Shown one piece after another: positions 51,901 through 63,900 of a stretch of 64,000 nucleotides of DNA. Position 1 is the first letter of the stretch. Each line of letters opens with the position of its first letter. A program made the position numbers and the translations under genes. Source of the stretch: Morinoia aosen (taxonomy: Eukaryota; Arthropoda; Malacostraca; Amphipoda; Talitridae); contig CM059572.1 in the NCBI GenBank assembly GCA_030386875.1, positions 39,181,732-39,245,731 on the forward strand. The letters run 5' to 3'. The notes under the pieces are model-generated. The model ran no database searches and had not been told where the DNA came from. It saw only the letters and a list, made by a program, of their open reading frames with translations.

Positions 51901-54900
51901 CACCACAATCCAATATTACTGTCTGTGATTACAGAGTTTACGTAATTTCGTTCAAGCCATACGTTACTTAAAGCTGATAGAATTAAATATTTTATTCAAA
52001 ATTACTGTGAATGACGGTGCTTCCATATATGCATGTCACTGTTGAAGGCTTTGTAGTTAAGAGTTGGGGTCTTTGAAGTAAACTTTTCTTGTAAAGATGT
52101 AATTTACACGACTTTTCCTCCAAGCAAAACTTCTTTCACGTTTGAGAGAATTATATACAAGTTTCTTGTGAACATTGTGAATATTCATTAACTCTCAGTT
52201 TCAAAGCTTGAAACTGTTGCTTCCTTTATTAGTTCAGTGTATGAAATCTGTTCTATTCGTTAATATTCAACTTTGATCTTTTAAGAGTGCCCATGCTTCC
52301 ATGTTCGTAGAATTATACGTTTGGACATATATTATTTAGCTGCTGTATATTTTGGAAAATAGCACAGCGAATGAGAATTTCCATCTTTTCACTTCACTAG
52401 TTGTGATAAAGGGTAGAATTCCTTCCCTATACCTTATTACAGTTCTTTCTACATCTCGCGTATTATTGGCGTGTAAGTGCTCCTATGAGGGAGATAATTA
52501 TGTGAAATATTCTTGTAAAAGAAATGTTGCCGGAAATAATTTTTTTCGAAATACAAAGGTAATGCTACATTTATGCAAATTATGAGGCTTTAATTTTAAT
52601 CTATCCAAACTTTTCGAGTTTCAAAGTTGCACGGTGTTAATATTGATCAAAAATCCTTCAGCTATTTTATAAAAGTGCCAACTTGTTCCGTGCAAAGTAA
52701 AATGATATACCGGCTGACTGAAGTGCAAGATATTATCATTTTGCTTAGGTCAAATACTTACTGTCAAGGATGTCATGAAATTTTTAGCCGAATGTGGACG
52801 TTGATAATTAAAAAAATACAGGGATATCAATTTTCCAGTGTCTGAGCAATAAATTACATTGATGAAATCAGTCTCACGGTAGTGAATACTTCTGTGAAGT
52901 CCCTTGTATGCGCATATGGCTCTCACTGCCTCTTCAGAAGAAGTAATACCTGCGATCAAAAGTACATATATTTGCCAGTAAATGTGGTTAAATAATTTAG
53001 CTTGCGCGAAATATTGTATTAACCATAAGTTGGTAATCAGGTAATAAGAAAAAGTCATACTCGTTCATTTGAAATTTGTGTGTATGGCCATGCCTGTAAT
53101 GCAGGGCCGCATTGCTAGGCTGCTCATCATCCCAGCTCTGACTTCGTGGTCGATTCGACTCATTATTTCTACGATATATTTTTTGGGTCAAAATTTCATA
53201 CACATTTGCAGCGACTCCATATTTTGGCATATTTAAAAAATGTGTTTTCCGGTACGCTTGGATAATTTGCAATTCACAATACGAGACTCTAAGCTAAGTC
53301 CCGTTAAGTAATACTTCATCAGTCCGAAAAATACACTACATTTGGAAAGAAGAGTTTAACGATTTGTAGTCGATATTTACACAAATAGAGCGGTGCAGTA
53401 ACATTGGCGCTTATGAATTTCAACAGTTTTTGATGTTTACATCATACGTTGAGCACCATTGCAGTTAAGCTTTACAAGGGATTTTTTACAGGTTAACCAT
53501 AGACTCGGAAAATTCGTTGGTGTTGCTGGCTGCCAACCGCAACGCTGGAGGAGAGTACACTTGTTCAGCAACCAACACACTCGGCTCCGACACCGTCACC
53601 TACCGCGTAACTGTTAGAGGTGACTTCTTTGTCCGATTTGTACAATTTAAATGTCTTTTGAATCTGTATTTTATCAATATTTAAATGCATTTTAGTAATT
53701 TTGCATTGAGGATTGAGGTTAGAATAATGAATTTTCACTTGCGGTGTCTGATGAATTCACCGCTGACCAAGCAACTGATGTTGCAACCTCATCGCTGTGT
53801 GGAATTTGTATGCGGGAAGCAATAAGTGTTTTTCAAAAAAAAAAAATCGTCACACCAGGGAATTTACGAATTTGAGGATAATTATTTGAACAAGCTAGTA
53901 AATATTACACGATAAATTTGGTAACTATTATTCTGTTTTCAGTTCCCCCTTTACCACCGACGGTCCACGTCACAGAAACCACAGCTTCTTCCATCAGGTT
54001 GCAATGGGACGTGCAGGATGAAGGTGGCTCTCCTGTTACGCTCTACAACCTTTATTACAGGTAAATTTTGGTTTTCATAGTACCTTGTTCGTTAATTTAC
54101 CTGTAGTTAATTCTTCTTGATACTTTTACATTTAATTATGTTATATAGTTTCTAATGAACAATCTAGTATCGAATGCTTGTTTTGATTTTTTGACGTCCT
54201 CGGTGAAATATTCAGGATAAGAAAAATATTTTAATGCATTCGTAATAAATTAGCGCTCCCAGGAGACAGTGAGAGGCCCCGAGCTGGGAGTTAGCAAAGC
54301 CTTATTTTTGTTACAATAGAGAATTTTTTAAATTTTGTTACGTACCATATTTTTTCGGTTCACTACTGTTCACTCTTTCAACACCACTGACTTTCTTGTT
54401 ATAAATTTCTCTTGGTTTAGAACATTCCTTCTACACTTACTGTGTCTATTCGTTGGGGCATCATGTGTGGGAGTACACCTCGTGCATAGGTTCCGTTTTC
54501 CTTCAACTCTGTGCGAAATGGTACCTTCATCCTGGTTTTCTTTGGAAAACCTTTGATGTGATTTGAGGGACTGAAAATAACATATAAATCAATTTAATCA
54601 TAAGTTAAGTAAAATGGTAAAATTATTACGTGCGGAAGGTGAGACGCTTATATGTCGTTCCTGAATTTTTTACCATGTCCTACCTAAACCAACTTAAGTG
54701 AGATATGTGCAGCAAAGCAGTGATTTCTTCGCAAATCAGTCGAGGTTACTTTGGGTGTGCTTCGTTTGATGGATATTTTTATAAGAGTAAATGATTCGTA
54801 TTCTGGCTGTTGCACGCTCACCACATGTCTGGTTTTGCTTTCGTCATTTACTTCATCGAGGTAGGTCATGAGCCAGCTGATACTTCTCAATAAACGTTGG

Positions 54901-57900
54901 GCTCTTTCTCCTGATAATTCGACAAAAAAGTTGGTAATATGCTCTGAGATGGTGGTTTACAGTCCTTATTAATCTAACGTTACTTTTTAAAGATAATTTT
55001 CTAATCTCTAGCCCGCGGGAATGAATTTGTAATTAATAAAAATTGTATGAGGAATCGCATATATGAGCCAGTGCTTGAAAAAAATAATTGCACGACTGAA
55101 CGAAGATTATAACGAACCATCAACACTGGAAAAATACATTAAAAGCAAAAGTAGCTGCGAATGTTGAGAAGCACTTCCATTTGATCGTCCAAATAAACAC
55201 CAACCTTATATTCATAATACTGATTTTTTTCTTATACCTTCGCCATAGAACACCAGAAGGCGAAGCAGTGCGAGTGGTAGAAGAAGACACCAGCCACACC
55301 GTGTACGGGCTCAAGTGCGGCACCGAATACGCTTTCTACATCACTGCACAAAATGAAATTGGCAAGTCGAGGTTTCAAACCATTACTATGATCCCCAATC
55401 ACATTTCAAATGTGGTCTGATCTTGAAGTGGGGCTGTGTACATTTTGAAGCTTGTTAAGCTAGTAGGATTTGGAAAGTAGGCAGCAAATGGATGATCACT
55501 GCAGCACTTGTAGGAGGTATACCGATAGACAGATGAGGTAACAGGAATATATGATGCTCGTTTTATGGCTCTACTCTCCTAGCTTATTTTCAAAACTAGC
55601 GATGTTGGTTAATATCGCTGTTTATCGTAAGTAGCGACGAGGATCATGCTCATAAGTTTGAGTTTACCTTGTTACAGAAAGCGAACATAATGAGGTTAGC
55701 AATGCTGAAGTTCAATAGCCACACGGTAACAAATATCTGTCTCAAAGTGGGCAAAAGATGATTGAATTAGCATTATTTAACTCAATGTAATAAAACTTCT
55801 GAGTTATTGTTACTCAGATGAAAGTGCTTGGCTTGCGTAAATTCATTCCAAGTTTGATTTTCTTCAAGTAGCTGCGTCTCGAATGCAAGTAGTATGAATA
55901 TGAGAAGCAAAAGTTAAGTGGAAATGTTAAATTGTAATCTCTAACTAAATGTAGTAAAAGCCATTTTTTAAGCGAAGTATTTTAAAAGATTGTTGAAAAT
56001 AGAAATGATTGGCTTGGATTTACGCACAAAGCTCACTCACGTTACGTTACCAGATTAACCACATAATAGCTATAAAATATTAGATTTTTTGGGGGGTATA
56101 AATTCCTTCGAAGGCAAGTATAATAACACTTACATGACCGTTGCTCGGACAGGCACGAGCGAATCGTCGGAGGTGGTGGCTGCCCGCACAAAGGGGCGAG
56201 CTCCCGTGGCGCCTCCGCTCTTCCAGTTCGTGACGACCAACAGCAGCCAAGCAACGCTCTACCTCACCCAGTGGGACAGCGGGGGCTGTCCCATCACCCA
56301 CTACCTCGTCCAGTACCGGGACACTCGGGACACGTCCCACGGCCACTGGACCACTGGTAAGCAGTGAAGTATTGGGGCTGTGGAGCAAAAGACTGTCCTA
56401 ATAAGTGTCCCATCTCCCACTTCCTCGTACAGTACCAGACGCTGGGTAAATTTTGCGGCTCTCTGTGTACCATGTAAGATGAGGAAGGTTACGCACGGTA
56501 TTAACTCGAAAGATTTTGTTTAGTTGCTATTCATGATCACTGTAAATGAATTAATTGGAACTCTGATGCAATTGCTGTTTATTCAATAGCTTTTTTTATT
56601 AAATATATTGTAGAAAAAAAGCACTGAAGATGGAAGACAGGACCTGATTAAACATATTCACGAATAAGATGCGCGTGCACTAAAACAGAAATAATTATGT
56701 CTCCTAAATTTTGTATTTTTATTACAAATTTATTCATTGCGTTCATTTAAGTAGACTGGTCACTCTGTCCTTTACCTAGGTCTAGGTGTGTTTAAGAATA
56801 GTACAATAAAAACCTTGAGCGCATTGGTTCGACGATTTAAAATTTGTAATGACAACCAATCCACAACGTATCACTACTCCTTTGCTTTTTCGCAATGTCG
56901 TAATCTGTTTGAAATCTACTAACCTAACAAGGATTTAAACTTCCAAAAGAAGTACGTTATTTCAGGCTGTCTCATTTCTACGGCTAAGAAGCTGGATACT
57001 TTAAAAAAAGAGGCAAACTGCAGCATCACACTAACATTTTTTGAACATTCGATTATTTATAAAAATCTTTTGTTCAAATTCTGGTTCTAAAGATTATAAA
57101 ATTATTTTTAGCTGCCATGCTTTTACTTGTTAAGTAAAAGCATGGCAACACGTGTACCATTAGTTCGTAAATGTTGTTCTATGAATATATTACTTTTTAA
57201 ATCTTGGTGCCATATTTTTGAAAATCAATTTTTTTGTGATTTCAGCGAATGCAGAGCATTTTTAGTAGGAAGTTACCGATTTTTTATAACTCTTACTGAG
57301 TTTTTCACTTTTAGCGTAAGCCGTTTTTTTCTCACGGATAATCTTGCGCGAGCTAGGCAGAAAGTTAGAAAAAAGTCATAGTTTCTTGGTACAGAAAATA
57401 TAAGCAAATTTAATGTAATACACTTGTACTCTTGCAAAATCCATGTCGAGCAGTTCAGAGACTCCGTCATGCTGTCCCTAAGAGATAAATGCGGAATGTG
57501 TCGTTATATTCCAGACGATATAGAAATACGGTTAACAAAGTGTGCTGCAAGGTACAAATGATACCATAAAGTTATGCGTGGATGTGATGTATTCTGTGCA
57601 GTGAGTTCAGAGGTGTTGCCGAGCCGCACGTTCGCACTGACGGGCCTGACAGGCGGCACGGCCTACGACATCAGGGTGACCGCACACAACTCGGCCGGGG
57701 CCACCAAGGCGGTCTACTCCATCACCACTCCTTTTGACCATGGTTAGAACCATGAAATTTTCACGCTATGTGGGCGTAACATAATCTTAAATCATATCTG
57801 GCACCGAGAAATTATGATTGATTTCTTGCATTATTCATTTGCTTATAGTCTCAGGATTGCTGATCTTTCTCGAAGCCTGAAGGAATTTTGAAAGAAAATG

Positions 57901-60900
57901 AATATGCTTGAGTGTTAAGTCATAGTAGACCATAATACTGGTGCGGAATTCTTTTTGAGTTGTGAGGAGTTACATTAATAACGCTTCAATAGATCGTTAT
58001 TTTTATTTAGTTCGGTGAAAGCAGGAATTTAAACGAACTTCTGAAATAGTTTTTATCTCCATGTGGTTTTAAAATACATTTCCCTTGAAGTATTGGTTAT
58101 AAGATACAAACAAAATTAATAAATGATTTACGAATTAGCTGTTCTTCTTAGAATATTATATATATTTTTCAATATTTTCATTCCCTCCCTAGCTGCGGGC
58201 TGAGGTTTCAGCTCCCTGCATTAGACATAAAGTTAATTTTTCTTCCTTGATATCACTGTCAAATTGTTCGATTGGCAAGAATCAAACTGTTTAGTAGACC
58301 TGTGAATACTCTATCGAGTACTTGTTACAGCTATTGAAAATATTTCGTACATAACTCAGCTCGTTGCTAAAATCAATCATGATGCTTTAAATGAAGTTCG
58401 TTGTTTCTCAGGATCGCCTACAGCATGGGGAGGTGCCAACACAGACTTGGAAGGAGCCTCTCGTCAGTCGCCGTTGTGGCGAGACCTTCGTCTCATAGTC
58501 CCCGTTGCGCTGTCGACCCTCGCTTTGCTCGCCACCGTAGTCAGGCTCTGCATTTGTGTTAGGAAAAGTAAGGAACTTTGATTTTGTAGTTTATACGCTA
58601 CCTTGTGTGCAAGTAACTTCTAGACTTGAGTATGATCAAAGTGCAACCCTCCTTCCTATAAAGTTGGGTTTATAAAATATAATCGAACAACAGTTCGTTA
58701 TTAGAGCCGGTTCAGACTTCTGGACACTTATTCATTCAACGTCTTTGATTTGATCCCTGGGGGTTAACCTTAAAAATAATGCAAATAATAGTGGCAAAAA
58801 TTTTTCTAGGAATCAAGCTCAAGCAGAAAATAGCTGAAGAATCATGAGTTTATATTCAAATGTAAGTGAAGCAAATTTCAGCAAAATTTTTGCTGGAAAG
58901 AATCCCTTTTACATGGTCATGATGTTCCAAACCAATTATGTCTCGAATTTGATACGTCACTAATTTGAATACACTTAACCCTACGAGTCTTGGCCTCATG
59001 ATCTTATCGACTCTCTATTTTGAGCTCCTGAGCAAAGTTGCCCAAAATCACATGCATCTCATAAAAACGTACTAGTAGGCCTAACAATCTTAGTCTTCTT
59101 CTTGCCAGAATTCTTTGTAGCTCTGCTTCATAACAAACTCCATGTAAGGTCTTATGCTAACGAATCTTTGTCATTTTGTGCAAAATGCACAATATTTAGC
59201 ATTAAAGGAATTTTGGCTTTAGGTGTCGCATTTGAGCCGTTTGGTTTTTCATGGCACGTAAATTCTACCAAAATTCTTCATCCGAGAAGAGGGTCAGAAA
59301 ATCAAGGAAGGTACCTTCGTCTAGGATATGATCTGAAATGTTGGTTGGACTAAGCTTAATATCAAATGCAACATCTACGATTGAATGAGAAAATCTTTCA
59401 GAATAGCGTGTAGCTAAATTATTTGCTTGAATAATCATCACACCTCCCTTCTATCATTTGATGCACGTTTAGATCTAGGTCCGTCATCGTTTACGCTATC
59501 CTGGTGCTTAATGTCGGATGCTTAACTCTCCTGAACTGACTCTAGATCACTTCCAGAGTATTCCTAATAAAAAAATAATCTCCATCTCGATTATAAATAA
59601 TATTATGAATAGCTTGTTCCCCAGTCAATCTCGGAATATAAGTTCGGTTGTCACTTGAAATTGAACTCTTACAATTTATTCGTTTTAAGAGTTATTTCAG
59701 TGTTATTTGAAGAAAAGTCATCGTAATAGAATTAAATGAAACTAATTAAAAATCGGAAGTGAAGTCATTCTATATTTTAATTTATAGTTACTACTCCTCA
59801 AAGTACTAACCTGTCCTTTCTCCCTCTTAGAGAGAAAGTGGTATACAGTTATGAGTGGGAATTCCATCAACAGCAAAAATCAGAGGTAATAGGTGTGAAC
59901 AATTTTCGTTGGTTAAGCCTTAAGTATGACCAAAATTGGTATTTCGCAATGTGAATTAGGTATATTTTTTTAATTTAATTTAGTTTCGAATGATATTTGA
60001 CTGGATGAAGCTAAAAATTTACATATTAATTGATCTCTGCTCTCCGTATGTCGGTTTAACTAAGACAGGTCATGGTTAGAAATTTGAACCCTGTGGCTTT
60101 GCTTAACCTTCTGTTATAGGTATATTGCTGTGATTTTCCCACCCATTTGAATGCGATATGTACGTCGTCATGCACGACGCAAAAACAGTTTTGGTATGCG
60201 ACTCTCAGAAATACAGGCTTGGACGAGAGGGAGAATCACTAGTATCGTTAGCCCATTATTGAGAAAAAAATAAAATGAAATCGAGTTGTAGAAGACTTTT
60301 TTACACTCGGGTAAATGAACATTTCTCTTCTGGCTGTACTCCTCAGGGAGATACATGTATTGTATTTGTGGGAATTACCGTTCCAAAGGGAATAGGTGAG
60401 GTCCGAGCATAAGGTTAGATCAAAAAGATGCCTTTTTTGTTAGAATAGAATACATTTTTTGTTCAGTTACGGGCCATCTTTTTCGGTTCACAGATGTTTT
60501 TCAGCATCTACTACTGTCTTATTTTACTTTTAGCGCTTTTCATGAACTTCTTTCTCAATTTACTCTTTATATACCTCATGCGCATAGATTCCTCGTTCCC
60601 TCCAGTCCATACTAAATGGTACCTTCCTCTTTCCTCTCTTTGGAATGCCATTGTTGCGGTAATGGAGGCTAAAACTATCTTATATAATCTAATCGAATCT
60701 TCTGGTAGTAAGAATAAAGCAATGGATTTGCAGTGTGCATGCTGTAACCAAAACCCATACAGATTTAGGGAGAGTTTTAATTCTTTTTGTTTCTTACAGG
60801 CCAATCAAACATCAAGCAGAATACAGACACTGTCGATGTCACTCGCGATGAAGAAATTCCAAAATCTCTCGAAGACGAAGCTTCAGCAGCTCTCAGAGAG

Positions 60901-63900
60901 AAGCAAACCTTAGAAGGGCGCTCAAACTTTCACAGGTTCCCCCAACCATTGCCAGGAGCTGACGACGAAGGAAATGGTGAACTGCTTGGAATGCATCGTT
61001 ACTAGTCTTTCAATCTTTCAAAACTGCTCTATCGTTAAAGAAACCAGATTTAATATATGTGACATAATCAAAAAACTTGCTCACACTTTCTATTGTGTAA
61101 ATATTAATGCTTCAGTACTGTTTTTTTTAAGCCAGTCACTTTTGACCGAATTACCCTAAGAAGAAAAATATTGTTCGAGTAAATGATGGGAGCTCAAATT
61201 GTTATTAGCATTATGATGAATTGCTAAAAATACTCTATCTTTATTAGGTATAACGTAATTTTATTTATAATCTTCAAGTTATGGGCATTGCAATTGTAGA
61301 CATGAAGGATGAAGTCAGTGATTTCCTTTTCTTCCTCCTCTTTCTTCCTCCTCTTTCTTCCTCCTCTTTCTTCCTCCTCTTTCTTCCTCCTCTTTCTTCC
61401 TCCTCTTTCTTCCTCCTCTTTCTTCCTCCTCTTTATTCCTCCTCTTTCTTCCTCCTCTTTCTTCCTCCTCTTTCTTCCTCCTCTTTCTTCCTCCTCTTTC
61501 TTCCTCCTCTTTCTTCCTCCTCTTTCTTCCTCCTCTTTCTTCCTCCTCTTTCTTCCTCCTCTTTCTTCCTCCTCTTTCTTCCTCCTCTTTCTTCCTCCTC
61601 TTTCTCCCTCCTCTTTTTTTTCCTCCTCTTTCTCCCTCCTCTTTTTTTTCCTCCTCTTTTTTTTCCTCCTCTTTTTTTTCCTCCTTTTTTTTCCTCCTCT
61701 TTTTTTTCCTCCTCTTTTTTTTCCTCCTCTTTTTTTTCCTCCTCTTTTTTTTCCTCCTCTTTTTTTTCCTCCTCTTTTTTTTCCTCCTCTTTTTTTTCCT
61801 CCTCTTTTTTTTCCTCCTCTTTTTTTTCCTCCTCTTTTTTTTCCTCCTCTTTTTTTTCCTCCTCTTTTTTTTCCTCCTCTTTTTTTTCCTCCTCTTTTTT
61901 TTCCTCCTCTTTTTTTTCCTCCTCTTTTTTTTCCTCCTCTTTTTTTTCCTCCTCTTTTTTTTCCTCCTCTTTTTTTTCCTCCTCTTTTTTTTCCTCCTCT
62001 TTTTTTCCTCCTCTTTTTTTTCCTCCTCTTTTTTTTCCTCCTCTTTTTTTTTCCTCCTCTTTTTTTTTCCTCCTCTTTTTTTTTCCTCCTCTTTTTTTTT
62101 CCTCCTCTTTTTTTTCCTCCTCTTTTTTTTCCTCCTCTTTTTTTTCCTCCTCTTTTTTTTCCTCCTCTTTTTTTTCCTCCTCTTTTTTTTCCTCCTCTTT
62201 TTTTTCCTCCTCTTTTTTTTCCTCCTCTTTTTTTTTCCTCCTCTTTTTTTTCCTCCTCTTTTTTTTCCTCCTCTTTTTTTTTCCTCCTCTTTTTTTTTCC
62301 TCCTCTTTTTTTTTCCTCCTCTTTTTTTTTCCTCCTCTTTTTTTTTCCTCCTCTTTTTTTTTCCTCCTCTTTTTTTTTCCTCCTCTTTTTTTTCCTCCTC
62401 TTTTTTTTCCTCCTCTTTTTTTTCCTCCTCTTTTTTTTCCTCCTCTTTTTTTTCCTCCTCTTTTTTTTCCTCCTCTTTTTTTTTCCTCCTCTTTTTTTTC
62501 CTCCTCTGTTTTTTCCTCCTCTGTTTTTTTCTCCTCTTTTTTTTTCTCCTCTTTTTTTTTCTCCTCTTTTTTTTTTTCTCCTCTTTTTTTTTTCTCCTCT
62601 TTTTTTTTCTCCTCTTTTTTTTTTCTCCTCTTTTTTTTTCCTCTCTCTTTTTTTCTCCTCTTCTTTTTTTTTTCTCCTCTTTTTTTTTCTCCTCTTTTTT
62701 TTTCTCCTCTTTTTTTTTTTCTCCTCTTTTTTTTTCTCCTCTTTTTTTTTTCTCCTCTTTTTTTTTTTCTCCTCTTTTTTTTTCTCCTCTTTTTTTTTCT
62801 CCTCTTTTTTTTTCTCCTCTTTTTTTTTCTCCCTCTTTTTTTTTCCTCTTTTTTTTTGCTATGATATCTAATAGAGCATAAAGGTTGAGGCTGAGAAGTG
62901 TATTTTATTCATGTCTAATTTGGTTCATATGCGATAAAGTTTTATACTACGCGGGCGAATGTTTTCGGATCTTATCGCGTCATTGTATCGTACAGATATT
63001 AATTGCGTCACAGAAACGAATGGGTAAATAAGCTTCGAACTTTGTTAGATAGTGTTGAAGTGTTTTGTAGTACTTGAATGCAATATTCATAAATAAATGT
63101 CGTCGATGGGTTGGATTTTTAACTTGCCATTTTCAAAGTGTATCGAGTCGACGATCGTGTGATTATATTCATAGTAAGAATATTGTTATCTTTTCCATAT
63201 TCCATACAGACTACGGAGCAGACTCGGACGTGTACCACTATGCGGACAGCACGTACCATTTAGGGGCAATGTCACCAGTGCCCCCAGAATTCGTATGACA
63301 GCAGAGATGCGACCTACCCCGAGCAGACAAGCAAGAGGAGCTACGCGACACTAGTATATCAAATCCCGACTCTGGATAACGTTGACAGCGCCAATGCTGT
63401 AAGTTTAAGTACGGTATATTCCTCAATTTTTCTATTATGCTCATAAATATTGTACTCCATGCTTAAACAGAAAAGGTATATGTTTATACGTGTGGCAGAA
63501 ATTATGGTTGAAATACTGGTGCGCACTCTGAAGGGACCAATTCGCTATTCAGTTGTACGCGTTGTCCATTGCAGTACTTGGTTGGTAGCACAAATTTATT
63601 TAGTAAAACACGCTAAACAATGTCAATTCCAAGTTGAAAATGATTAGGAAGAGCTGCCTACGTGGTCAGCACAAGATTTACTATGTGAGCAATGTCTTAT
63701 ACAACCTTACAGTTAGAAGGCTCATCTTCGGATGAACATTACGCCAGCGCGCTACCTGCAAGGGTATTGCGGGACAGCCGCGGGTACGCAAGACCCGCGA
63801 ATCCCAGCTTGGCCCCGGCAGCTCACGGACGCTGCAGGGACGACGTCCCGGAGTCTCTAGCTCAGCAGGGCCGGAGGAACAAGAGCCCGTGGCACAGCCG

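Noticed and set aside
52750..53058. Minus-strand frame of 102 codons with a plausible hydrophilic stretch (E-E-A-V-R-A-I)
   Set aside because: No recognisable family, no supporting neighbour exon and low GC; possibly transposon debris, but unsupported.
59831..59885. Possible short cytoplasmic exon after the transmembrane exon (acceptor 'cctcttag', donor 'cagag|gtaata')
   Set aside because: It leaves in phase 2, or in phase 0 with the second AG, and joining it to the exon at 60800 then gives a frame that meets a stop early; direct joining of 58567 to 60800 keeps phase and continues in phase to 63210.
61281..62871. Two + frames of over 500 codons of Phe/Leu/Ser/Pro
   Set aside because: Homopyrimidine DNA has no stop codons in sense frames; it is not a protein gene.
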